DNA of 64,000 nt, taken from NCBI RefSeq assembly GCF_014230145.1, contig NZ_JACHVC010000001.1, positions 371,002-435,001 of the forward strand, in the 5' to 3' direction. Below the pieces are notes generated by a model. It did not search any database. It worked only from the letters and a program-made list of their open reading frames with translations, and was not told the origin of the DNA. This document shows positions 41,401-49,530 of the stretch, one piece after another (position 1 is the first letter of the stretch; the number at the start of each line of letters is the position of its first letter). Made by a program: the position numbers and the translations under genes. The stretch is from Pelagicoccus albus. Its GTDB lineage: Bacteria > Verrucomicrobiota > Verrucomicrobiia > Opitutales > Opitutaceae.

Positions 41401-41848
41401 TTTTGCGTCCGCAACGCTTCCATCCCTTGCGGCTTGGCTGTTCGAGTGCTTCGTCTAAAACTCGTTTGGAAAAAAATGATTTCTGGGCGTTGGCTGATAG
41501 TTCGTTTTCTACAGCGGTTACAAGGGATTGATTTATCTCCGGATTTTCAGATTCGATTAGTCGAGCGGCCTTGAGGAAATCTAGCGGGATTTTCTGCTCG
41601 TGAAAATGAGAATACAAGGTGATGCCGATCGCGATACCGCTTAACAAAATCAGAGCGGTGCTCGCCCAGAAGGGCAGAACGAGGGCAATTGCCAGAAGTG
41701 GAAATGCGAGGAGTCCAGACCACAGAAAGCGCTTGGATCGCGTCCTCATATTCTCACCGCTACGAATACGTCGTGCGGTAGGTTCTAACAGGAGACGGAG
41801 CTGAAGGGGAAGCGCTCGAGGGGGAGACGATTGTTCCTCGGGGTTCAT
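38429..41848 (-). CDS. Large membrane-anchored coiled-coil protein (DUF4175-like), 1139 aa
   Basis: I chose the ATG at 41848 because it forms an ATGA overlap with the upstream stop; the longer frame runs back into the upstream gene. Two TM helices near residues 50-85 and one near 170 precede beta-sandwich domains. A long Gln/Glu/Arg-rich coiled coil follows (about 660-1000, e.g. QREALADEIDQQSEDLESFL), then a Ser/Gly-rich segment and a final helical part. This resembles DUF4175 proteins of MoxR operons. A structural or scaffold role in the envelope is inferred. Confidence 0.78.
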   Translation of the reverse strand: MNPEEQSSPPRALPLQLRLLLEPTARRIRSGENMRTRSKRFLWSGLLAFPLLAIALVLPFWASTALILLSGIAIGITLYSHFHEQKIPLDFLKAARLIESENPEINQSLVTAVENELSANAQKSFFSKRVLDEALEQPSRKGWKRCGRKKLLISRIQYLGSLGIYLLVMLATYLATENQIQIQIQGVPQESLADTSLSVEPGDVEIERGSSQVLIARFTGTAPTEARLELTESSGETTSLKMAKSLSDPVFAYTLTSVSEPVSYRIAYADQSSESYQIEVFDLPTLVRADVSLDYPEYTGWQDRSIEDTLRVSAIEGTHLEYRFATNKAIREAYLEDDNGNQIDLRPTNNAATQFVLSDNIRKSANYSLRLIDLENRKNAIPPKIRIEAIPNKRPSLIVDTPQGDQRFTALQEIQFSGLASDDFGLLDYGIGFAFSGDESSEQSLKTAGQTSKELKADLSFDVSLEARNAAPRDSFSWYLWADDFAPDGSVRRTTGDLFFAEVRPFDEIFREQDQGGTQQGQAAGQGLDLLEKQRRITISLFRIKNDEPSPASATENLNTIQQSQFEAYTELQQIQQMLEKPAAVEAAREALRFMEGVEVSLVQAIDETTLGPLPAAWSDAQSAYQELLKLNDSEFAVSRSQNQGGGSGRSASSNQRQIDELDFRQEDSRYETSTQAQALSSPEERQNLELIAKLNELSRRQDDLNDRLQEMQAAIANAKTEEERREAERELKRLEEEQRQLMQNADEAIQQAANREGSRETREQLQEARERMQQSADQLQEGQVSQALASGSRARETLEQSKEQMRKRNSSAFSEAMREARRQARDLAENQERLQQDIENFEEEFGRSLDDRSQREALADEIDQQSEDLESFLQQIQEVAEGSEAVEPGLYRDLYQLLRDSSGAEFEERYNQSSQLLRQGFLSDANTGQSRLTEDLQELSDRVAQAAGSILGNESAELAFAEEELEDLQEQLDSERRSSGGSEERSPSGAPTSANSESASPAEESSSGSLEDQLRQAFSEFGGATGGGPITGGGFDEWIERLSTVEALIEEPQIRSRIEEARERAEDARRDFKRHGELPQWDMVENGIATPLNEASAWLRSELNRIENPDTLQPVDSDPVPEAYESFVRRYYESLGDD

Positions 41849-43854
41849 GCGGGAGTTCCTCCTTCCTGGCGTGTTGATTTTATGGCTACAAGGCTTTCCA
41901 GGGCGAGGAGTGCCAAAACGATCCAGAGCATCCATCTCCAGAGTGATTGACGTTCCTCTAGAATCGAAGCGTTTTCGCGATTGGCTGATTCCTGAATAGA
42001 GCGAGTGACTTGAGCTATTTGCTCGGAGTCGTAATCTGGCAAGCCGAGCTTGTCCCAATCATCCTCCGAGATGGGTACGGTCAGGCTCTCGTTGGGGTCC
42101 ATTTGGAAGGCGTACCAGAACGACTCATCGCTTTGGTAAACACCTGCAGCTTCGGGTAGCGAACTTAGCACATTCGAATAGCTCGATCGGGAGCGAGAGG
42201 AAAGGGTGCTGTTTTCCGGAAGCGGAAGTCCGCCGATGGAAGAGAGTGCTAGCTGGTGAAGGAAAGGGACGAACTTGCTCGATAAGGTCCACTGCGTCTT
42301 TTCCGGGGACCAGGATCCTGACCAGATGTAGACCTTGCCTGTGCCTAGAGAGGTTTCGATCAGAAGCGGGCTTTGGTCATCGAGACTTGCGATCGTTTCG
42401 TAATCGAGAGTATCCGGATAAGAGATACGAGGCGTTTGCCAGGATTTGATTTGCGCGAAGTTGCTGTAGCGAGGATCGGAAAAGATTGAGAACAACGGGT
42501 GTTCGAAGTCGACATCGCCGATGCGGAGCTCTCCTTCGGTCGCGGCTTGGATCGCGATTTCCGGAGCCTCTAGCAAGGCTTGGAGGGTGGCGCTCATGTT
42601 GGGATCTTTGGCTAAGACAAAGGCTGTCGCCCCCGTGCGGATCTTGTCTTTCAATTGTTCAACATTCTGTTCCGAGAGCTCAGCCTCTACTAGGATGAGG
42701 TCAGAACTTTGTTCTAAGCTCTCCTGCAAACGAATCTGGGGAAAATCGATGCCTTGCAGCGCTTTGCTTACAAAATAGGGGGCCTCTCGTGTATCGGAAA
42801 TCGGAGCATCGCTAAGGAGAGTTACTTCGGCGATTGGAACGTTTTTCGGGGCTCGGAATAGTTGGTTGTCGAAGGTGGCTGTATCGCCTGAAAGCTCGAA
42901 CAAGAGCGGCCACGTTTTTGCCTCCTTTGGCAATGGGATGCTAATCGACACGCTGGTTTTATTGGCCGGGATAAAGGCTTGCAACTCGTCCCCGAGGGGC
43001 TGCTTGGAATCGGCGCGATAGGCTTGCACGCTAAACTCGAGAGCTTGGGAATCAGCGGTCTGGGTGAGAACGCTTAGTGTTGCCGAAACCAGATTTTCTT
43101 CTTCCTGCCATGCTCCCCATTGCAATGTCAGATTATCATCTTGCCCTGGTGCTTCCAGGCTTACTCTTTTGAGGAAAGTTTCGCTCGGCCATTCCAGGCC
43201 GGTCAGACCACTGATTCGCGAACCTTGGGCGAAGTCGGAAAAGATCACGATTTCACCGATACCCTTTTCCTCTGAGCTTTCGTTGAGTTGAGCCAAGGCG
43301 TTTAGGCCCGCTTCGACCGCTGTATCCAAATGGGTGGGATAGTCAGTGGTGGGTATTTGCTCAAGCTTAGCCAAGGCTAATTCCTTGCGTTGCGAAGGCG
43401 GCCAACTGGACCATTCGGAAGAGGAGATGAGAATTTGGCTTGTATCCGAAAATCCGACGACACTAAGACGATCCGTTGGAGAGATCGATTCTAGCTCCTC
43501 TGCGATTCGGCCGTTGAGTAGTTCTCGAATGCCTGGCTGGCTCATGCTCGCGCTTTGATCGATAAGGAACACGCGGCTTACATTTGAAGCGGCAGAAGCA
43601 GGAGGGGCATCGCTGGTTGGAAAAAAGGGCCGGGCAAAAGCGAAAGCCAGCAGGGCGATGATGAGGCAACGTATCAGCAATAGCCACGGATTGTGGATAC
43701 GCCGTCGACTTTGCGTTTTCGGTGTACTCTCGTCGAGCAGCTCTGTGGAGCTAAAGTTAATGCGGTTCTTTGGCGCCTGACGAATCAAGTGGAACAAGAT
43801 TGGTCCTGCCAGCAAGGCAAGGCCGGCCAGAAATAGGGGAGCGAGGAAGCTCAC
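41845..43854 (-). CDS. BatA-like vWA membrane protein, 669 aa
   Basis: The N-terminal BatA domain (FLAPLFLAGLALLAGPILFH ... LIRCLIIALLAFAFARPF) is followed by a vWA domain with an intact MIDAS start DQSASMSQ. Beta-rich regions and a C-terminal helix (RWMLWIVLALLALESLVAIK) complete it. BatA-type proteins act with MoxR and DUF58 proteins in the periplasm-facing membrane, probably in assembly or stress protection. It overlaps both neighbours by 4 bp, so translational coupling is likely. Confidence 0.86.
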   Translation of the reverse strand: MSFLAPLFLAGLALLAGPILFHLIRQAPKNRINFSSTELLDESTPKTQSRRRIHNPWLLLIRCLIIALLAFAFARPFFPTSDAPPASAASNVSRVFLIDQSASMSQPGIRELLNGRIAEELESISPTDRLSVVGFSDTSQILISSSEWSSWPPSQRKELALAKLEQIPTTDYPTHLDTAVEAGLNALAQLNESSEEKGIGEIVIFSDFAQGSRISGLTGLEWPSETFLKRVSLEAPGQDDNLTLQWGAWQEEENLVSATLSVLTQTADSQALEFSVQAYRADSKQPLGDELQAFIPANKTSVSISIPLPKEAKTWPLLFELSGDTATFDNQLFRAPKNVPIAEVTLLSDAPISDTREAPYFVSKALQGIDFPQIRLQESLEQSSDLILVEAELSEQNVEQLKDKIRTGATAFVLAKDPNMSATLQALLEAPEIAIQAATEGELRIGDVDFEHPLFSIFSDPRYSNFAQIKSWQTPRISYPDTLDYETIASLDDQSPLLIETSLGTGKVYIWSGSWSPEKTQWTLSSKFVPFLHQLALSSIGGLPLPENSTLSSRSRSSYSNVLSSLPEAAGVYQSDESFWYAFQMDPNESLTVPISEDDWDKLGLPDYDSEQIAQVTRSIQESANRENASILEERQSLWRWMLWIVLALLALESLVAIKSTRQEGGTPA

Positions 43855-44759
43855 TTCATCACTCCTTTCAAGTTCCTGATGAATTCCACAAGAGCGAGGT
43901 CGAGCGGTTGATCAGTCGTTAAGGTTTGCAGACTCGCTCCCGCTCGAGCGAAGGCTTCGCGAATGGCGGATTGGCGTTTTTTGAACCGTTCCACATAGTT
44001 GTCTCTTGCGGAATCCGGATCGACGAAACGAGTTTCGCCAGTTTCTAGGTCGTCCCAGTAGGCCGCCTTCCCGTACTGAAGGTCCGTCTCTGCAGGATCG
44101 AGGATCTGCAAGGCTCGCACGTCGTGGCCCATGGAGGAAAGGTAAGAAAGCTCCGCTTGCCAGGACTCGGGATCTGAGAGGAAGTCCGAAATGATGATAA
44201 ACAAAGAACGTTTGCGGTTCAAGCGACGCAGCTCGACGAGGACTTCAGCGAGGTCGGTACCTTTTCCTTCCGGATCGCGCTCCAGAATGGCTAGGAGTCG
44301 CTGAAAGTGACCCGGCCTCCAGCGAGGTTCCTGATAATCTGTGATTCGGCTGTCGAATCGAGCCAAGCCCACCACGTCTCTCTGCTTTCCGAGGAAATAG
44401 GAAAGAGTTGCTGCCAAGGTCCGAGCGTAGTCAAATTTACTATACGACAGGGACGTGAAATCCATCGATCGACTGGCATCGAAGGCGACTTGGCAACGAA
44501 GGTTAGTCTCGTCCTCGAAAACTTTAAGAAACTCGCGATCCGTGCGGGCTAAGGCTTTCCAATCCAAGTAGCGCAGGTCGTCGCCCGGGCTATATTGCCT
44601 GTATTCAGAAAACTCTACCGAAAAGCCATGATACGGGCTACGGTGAAGTCCGGCCCAAATTCCTTCCACTACGATACGGGCCCGAAGCTCAAGGTCGCGT
44701 ATGGCGAGCAGGGCTTCGGGATCGACGGTGGTGGCTGATCTGTCAGGTTTATTCGGCAC
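43851..44759 (-). CDS. DUF58 protein, 302 aa
   Basis: I chose the GTG at 44759 (VPNKPDRSATTVDPEALLAI) because it falls 14 bp after the MoxR stop; the open frame extends upstream only inside moxR. DUF58 hallmarks: VVEGIWAGLHRSPYHGFSVE, YRQYSPGDDLRYLDWKALAR, then a vWA-like part with DASRSMD. The protein is cytoplasmic and typically partners MoxR. A GTG start without a Shine-Dalgarno makes the exact N-terminus uncertain. Confidence 0.87.
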   Translation of the reverse strand: MPNKPDRSATTVDPEALLAIRDLELRARIVVEGIWAGLHRSPYHGFSVEFSEYRQYSPGDDLRYLDWKALARTDREFLKVFEDETNLRCQVAFDASRSMDFTSLSYSKFDYARTLAATLSYFLGKQRDVVGLARFDSRITDYQEPRWRPGHFQRLLAILERDPEGKGTDLAEVLVELRRLNRKRSLFIIISDFLSDPESWQAELSYLSSMGHDVRALQILDPAETDLQYGKAAYWDDLETGETRFVDPDSARDNYVERFKKRQSAIREAFARAGASLQTLTTDQPLDLALVEFIRNLKGVMK

Positions 44760-44773
44760 AGGTTTTTCAGCGT

Positions 44774-45763
44774 TTACTCGATGAGCTTTTCGATGATTTG
44801 CTCCACGGTGGTAGACTCTGCTTCTGCTCGATAGTTGAGCAAGATGCGGTGACGGAGAACCGGTTTGGCTAAGGCGTTTATCTGCTCTTTGGCGACGTAG
44901 GATTTGCTTTCCCATAGGGCGAGTGCCTTGGCCGCCAAAACGAGAGCCTGGGCGGCTCGAGTGCCTGCTCCCCAATTGACGTATTTTCGGATGAACTCCG
45001 GAGCGCCCTCAGCGGCGGGACGAGAACGAGCAACTAGGCGAACTGCGTATTCGATCACATCGCTGCTGACCGGGACCTCTCGGACGAGGCTTTGGATGGC
45101 GATGATTTCCTCCGCGGTAAATACGGGTTCGATCGCTCCACCCTGACGCATGGTGGTCCGGCGAACTACCTCTACCTCGTCTTCCTCCGGTAGGTAGTCG
45201 ATAAGGACGTTGAAAAGGAAACGGTCCAACTGGGCTTCGGGGAGCGGATAGGTGCCCTCCATCTCGACCGGATTTTGAGTGGCCAGTACAAAGAACGGTT
45301 CCTGCAAGGTGTGCCGGGCTCCCGCTGCAGTAACTTGGTGCTCTTGCATCGCTTCCAAAAGGGCGGACTGAGTCTTAGGAGGCGTTCTGTTTATTTCGTC
45401 CGCCAGTAGCAGGTTTGCGAATACAGGCCCCTTTACGAAGGTCAGTTCGCGACCGGCGGGTCCATCGGTTAGGATTTCTGTTCCCGTTATATCGGCCGGC
45501 ATGAGGTCCGGCGTGAACTGGATCCGCTGGAAGTTGAGCTGGAAAACTTGAGAGATCGATTTGACCAAGAGGGTTTTGGCGAGACCCGGGGCTCCTGTGA
45601 TCATGCAGTGCCCGCCCGCCATGAGAGCGACCAGTAGTTGCTTGGTAACTTCCTTTTGCCCGACGATCACCTTTGAAAGCTCCTCCTCGACCCGCTTTCG
45701 GCCAGTCTGGAGTTTCTCGAAAAGTTCGGCGTGAGATTCGATGGTTTCGTCGGTCGTATTCAT
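44774..45763 (-). CDS. MoxR-family AAA+ ATPase, 329 aa
   Basis: MoxR ATPases act as chaperones that mature partner proteins, often the vWA proteins encoded beside them. Walker A is GAPGLAKT (residues 57-64) and Walker B is LLLADEINRTPPK. Sensor 1 is LATQNPVEMEGTYPLPEAQ (the MoxR signature) and the C-terminal lid carries RHRILLNYRAE. The start ATG at 45763 lies 48 bp after the DUF4159 gene. It is the enzymatic hub of the eight-gene operon. Confidence 0.95.
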   Translation of the reverse strand: MNTTDETIESHAELFEKLQTGRKRVEEELSKVIVGQKEVTKQLLVALMAGGHCMITGAPGLAKTLLVKSISQVFQLNFQRIQFTPDLMPADITGTEILTDGPAGRELTFVKGPVFANLLLADEINRTPPKTQSALLEAMQEHQVTAAGARHTLQEPFFVLATQNPVEMEGTYPLPEAQLDRFLFNVLIDYLPEEDEVEVVRRTTMRQGGAIEPVFTAEEIIAIQSLVREVPVSSDVIEYAVRLVARSRPAAEGAPEFIRKYVNWGAGTRAAQALVLAAKALALWESKSYVAKEQINALAKPVLRHRILLNYRAEAESTTVEQIIEKLIE

Positions 45764-45810
45764 GAAGCGGATTCGGTGGCGTTAAATAGAAATTTAAAAC
45801 AGATTTTGGT

Positions 45811-46677
45811 CTAGTGGGTCATGGCGTAGACGATGATGTTGATTCCCATGGGGTAAGCGCGTTTTTCGGAGAACTCCCGGAAGTACCATTCGCTTTCGCC
45901 CTCGCGTTCCCAACCGTCTCCCAAATCAGTATTATGGCAGATGATCACGCACATGCGCCCTTGGTCGTCGTAGATGGCTCGGTAGTGCACGAACTCGGCG
46001 CTTGGGCCTTTGTCTGTCTCCCATGTGATATCAGTGCCCTCGTAGTGGCGGGCGTGGCCGACACTCGGTACTTGAGGCTTTTCCTGCAGGTCAAAGACGA
46101 TGTGGAAAATCGGATGTTCTAGCTCAAGCTCGTGAAACTCTCGATCCGGAAAAACGCGACGGAGCTCGTACTCGAGGTTTTCCCATTCTGCGTCACCCCA
46201 GAAATCGTCTACCATGAGGAAACCGCCATTCAGAAGATAATCTCGCAGGGCGCGCACTTCTGTTTCACGGAAGCTAAGGGACCCCGGCTCCACCATGTAG
46301 AGAAATGGGTAATCGGCCAAATTGTCCTCGTCGAGCCGCACAACAGCGGAGTCCGGATTGACCTTGAGCGAAGTCATTTGCTGCAGCCGGTACGCGAAAT
46401 TAAGCTCCGCGTCCGGATAGTCGATGGCCCAACGCCCGCGGCCACCCCAGCCTCTGCCACGAAAGGAATCATATTGGACGCGAGCGAAGGTGAAAACGTC
46501 GTGCTTGAAGCGAGCAGGGACTTCCCACTCCGGCACACCGGCCCGGTCGCTCATTTGGGCTTGGCCATCGGTCGGACTGAGCAGGCAAAGCGTTCCCAGA
46601 GCCGCCAATTGTTTGAAGTGGCGGATTGGATACGAAGCTATTCTTCGCGCGAGCCTATTGCAGGAAGTCGATATCAA
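45811..46677 (-). CDS. DUF4159 exported protein, 288 aa
   Basis: DUF4159 is recognisable from FTFARVQYDSFRGRGWGG, then WAIDYPDAELNFAYRLQQMT and YLLNGGFLMVDDFWGDAEW. It ends with NTDLGDGWEREGE and YPMGINIIVYAMTH. The best start is a TTG at 46677, since no ATG precedes the signal-like stretch (IRHFKQLAALGTLCLLSP); it overlaps the upstream gene by 23 bp. The fold resembles a GATase-like Rossmann domain. In this operon type it is a usual partner of MoxR. Confidence 0.83.
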   Translation of the reverse strand: MISTSCNRLARRIASYPIRHFKQLAALGTLCLLSPTDGQAQMSDRAGVPEWEVPARFKHDVFTFARVQYDSFRGRGWGGRGRWAIDYPDAELNFAYRLQQMTSLKVNPDSAVVRLDEDNLADYPFLYMVEPGSLSFRETEVRALRDYLLNGGFLMVDDFWGDAEWENLEYELRRVFPDREFHELELEHPIFHIVFDLQEKPQVPSVGHARHYEGTDITWETDKGPSAEFVHYRAIYDDQGRMCVIICHNTDLGDGWEREGESEWYFREFSEKRAYPMGINIIVYAMTH

Positions 46678-49267
46678 TGTCTAGGGCGTCTATCTTAGGT
46701 CTGTTGTCCGAAGGTTCTGGGGGAGCAGGTGCAGCGGCCTGTAACTCGTTCAGCAGGTGGTATGCCTTCTGAAAACGAGGAGCATCTTGCAGGGCCATCA
46801 GCACATGGCGCTTCGCTTGAGTCGGGTCGGAATCTTGCAGAATCTCCGCCAGTTGATAATGGAGAGCAGGAGAGTCTGGGGGATCAAGAGCGATCAATGA
46901 ACGAGCGGCTTCGGCGGAGTAGTTGTCCTGCTCAATATCGCTGGCTGCTTCGAGCAACGCTCTCCATGGCGTTTCGGCCATCGGGTTTATGGCGATCCAC
47001 TGATTTGCCCACTTCAGGCTGGCTGCCGCGTCCTGCTCTTCTTGAGACAATTCGAGGAGGCGAACCAAGGGCTTTAGCTGGCTTCCTTCATGACGAGTGA
47101 TCGCCTCGAGCGTGGCGATTTCGCTCTCTCGCTCGCCAAGCTTCCGGTACGCAACCGCCAGCGGCCAGTGGGCATTCTCCGATCCTGTCAGATAGCCCGC
47201 TTTCTCGATTAAATCTTGAAGTCGCTCGGCTGCGTTTTCCCAGTCTTCCTCCTCGAGCAGTCTCCATCCCTCCTGCAAGGCCGAACTGTAATCCGTTTTC
47301 GGGCCCGTGATCTGTATAGCGGTGGCGAGTGGTGATTGTTGAGTTTGGAAACGGAATTCGCCCGCCAGCTTGCTCGCTTCTGCTTTTGCGAATTCTGCGA
47401 AGGCAAGATCCAGTTCCGGCAAAGGGGCGAAGCGCTTGGCGATAGCTGCATTGGTTTCTTCTCCTTTGCCCAAGTCTTGCAGCAATTCGCGCAGAGCTGG
47501 TTTTCCGTAATTTTGTACCAAAAAATCGACTACGAGATAGGATTGAAAGTAGGCGAACTGAATATCCTGTCCGTCCTCGGCTCGGAGGAAGGCGGAGCTC
47601 ATTGAGCTGACTGGTTGCATTTGCTCGCTCAAAATGCGGTCGCGGTAGTCGGCGCTCATTCGCTGTCCCCAGGCTGGATTGAAAAGCTGCTCTTCGTACA
47701 CGGAGATTCCTTCCGACAGCCAACGAGGCATTCGATTTTGGCTCATGGTGAGCGTAATGGTATGGCAAAATTCGTGATAGAGGACTGCCTCCCAATTGGC
47801 GCTGCGGCTGGCGGGGCTATTGATGGTGAAGACGGGGCCGAAGCAGACGCCTAGGAATCCAGGAGTGCCCGGCATGCCGAAGGTACGCGTCTCGAAGTCT
47901 GCCGGGTTGGGATAAATCTCTACGGTGGTTTTGACCGGAAGCTCGATGCCGTAGCTTTGCGAAAGTTCGGTGTGCGCTTTCTCCAGTAGCTTGATAGCCC
48001 GAGGTCCATAGACCTCTGCTTCCTGTGGAGTCATACGCAGCAGAAAGTGCTCGGATTCGATGGTGCTGAACTCGGCCAAGCGCTCTTCCAGCGTTACGAG
48101 ATTGAAGGCGGCAACATTGTATGGGTCGTCTCGATACACGCGATCTGCGTGACGCCATGCTTCTTCGTTGCGAGCTAGGCGGAGGAGGTCTTGAGCGAGT
48201 TGGATGCGAGCAGGGGAGAAGGACTCGTCGAAGCCAAGGGCTTTACGTTGGTATCTTGCCGCATCGGCGAACCGGTATTTGCGAGACAACTGGTATCCGA
48301 TGCGGAAGTCGACGGAAGGGTTGATGGTCCAAGAGCTCAGAGCCTCGCGCCGAAGTTCGTCGCCTGTTTCGGCATCATTTTGGATGTAGGCGATACTCGC
48401 CTTGAGGGCCAAAGTATCCGGATCGCGGGGATTGGTCCGCAAAGCTTTGTCCAAGAGAACAGTCGCAGACAGGTAGTCCTCTCCTGCAATTTGATTCTCG
48501 GCCAGTAGGCGGAGAGTCGGCCCGTGGCGAGGATTCAGGGATAGGGCTTTGTTAGCGTATTCGGCTAACCTGCCCGGGTCGCCTTCGCGGAAGGAATGGG
48601 CGAGGCCGAACCACAAGTCCGGATTTTCGGGGAATAGCTCCAGTCCCTTCTGGAAGGTTTGGGAGGCAAGCTTGTAGTCACTCTTGTTAAGGGCTAGGTT
48701 GCCGGCAGCCAAGTAGGCTGAAACCGGAGGCGGATCGAAGTCCATGGCCCGCCGGTAGAAATTGTCCAAAACGATCTTAGGCTCGAGCTTGTAAAGTTCG
48801 GCGATGCGGCCGATCACCACCACATTGTCAGGATCGTAGCCATACCGCCGGGACCGTTCGTTTATGAGATAGCCCAAAGCCTCGTATTGCAGACGAGCTT
48901 CGTTGTAGCGGGCGCTGTAGAGGGCTGCCTGACGAAGGAGAAATCTCGGGAGCAAGGCGTATCGGTGATCCTCGACGTAGCGGTCGAGCTCCTCGTAAGC
49001 CTCTTCATAGCGACCTAGGGCCAACAGAGACTGGGCTTCGATAACGATCCAGCCCGATATCCATGGATCGAGTTCGCGGCCGGCCGCGGAGTAAGAGACG
49101 GCTTCCTCGTAAGCGCCAGTGTTGTAGAGCTTCCAAGCCTTTTCCAGAACCGGTGGCCCGTCGTTGATGTCCACGGCATCACCCCTGTTTTGGCCCAGCA
49201 GAGCAAACGCCGCTACGGCAATCAAGATCTGGTAGCAAGTTCGGCTTAGGCAGGCTGATGGTGACAC
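46655..49267 (-). CDS. TPR protein with HExxH (peptidase MA-like) metalloprotease domain, 870 aa
   Basis: The start is a GTG at 49267 followed by a signal peptide (YQILIAVAAFALLG). TPR repeats fill residues about 35-390 (e.g. YEEAYEELDRYVEDHRYALL). A gluzincin domain follows, with VLYHEFCHTITLT (HExxH, about 497) and EGISVYEE supplying the third zinc ligand. More TPRs complete it. Zinc-dependent peptidase activity is likely. It is the first gene of the MoxR operon; the intergenic region 49268-49530 holds its promoter and that of the divergent sulfatase. Confidence 0.83.
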   Translation of the reverse strand: MSPSACLSRTCYQILIAVAAFALLGQNRGDAVDINDGPPVLEKAWKLYNTGAYEEAVSYSAAGRELDPWISGWIVIEAQSLLALGRYEEAYEELDRYVEDHRYALLPRFLLRQAALYSARYNEARLQYEALGYLINERSRRYGYDPDNVVVIGRIAELYKLEPKIVLDNFYRRAMDFDPPPVSAYLAAGNLALNKSDYKLASQTFQKGLELFPENPDLWFGLAHSFREGDPGRLAEYANKALSLNPRHGPTLRLLAENQIAGEDYLSATVLLDKALRTNPRDPDTLALKASIAYIQNDAETGDELRREALSSWTINPSVDFRIGYQLSRKYRFADAARYQRKALGFDESFSPARIQLAQDLLRLARNEEAWRHADRVYRDDPYNVAAFNLVTLEERLAEFSTIESEHFLLRMTPQEAEVYGPRAIKLLEKAHTELSQSYGIELPVKTTVEIYPNPADFETRTFGMPGTPGFLGVCFGPVFTINSPASRSANWEAVLYHEFCHTITLTMSQNRMPRWLSEGISVYEEQLFNPAWGQRMSADYRDRILSEQMQPVSSMSSAFLRAEDGQDIQFAYFQSYLVVDFLVQNYGKPALRELLQDLGKGEETNAAIAKRFAPLPELDLAFAEFAKAEASKLAGEFRFQTQQSPLATAIQITGPKTDYSSALQEGWRLLEEEDWENAAERLQDLIEKAGYLTGSENAHWPLAVAYRKLGERESEIATLEAITRHEGSQLKPLVRLLELSQEEQDAAASLKWANQWIAINPMAETPWRALLEAASDIEQDNYSAEAARSLIALDPPDSPALHYQLAEILQDSDPTQAKRHVLMALQDAPRFQKAYHLLNELQAAAPAPPEPSDNRPKIDALDIDIDFLQ

Positions 49268-49530
49268 GGCAGGCGGGCGTTGGGCGTCTAGGAAGCTAAC
49301 GACCTAAGCGGTAAGGCGATTGTGGGAGAATAGCACTTTCGACGCGATATCTATGAGTGGGTTTCTGCAAATTTGGTGAGCTCCCTACATTTGCTAGGAG
49401 CGACCGGATGCGTCCTCGCGAATCAAGTTTATTAGCCCCTGTGAGTCAATGGGTTGTGAGACTCCTCCCGTTTTAGATTCGATGGAATGAGAATTGCGCT
49501 TAAGATGCTAGTTTAACCCCCCATTCGATT

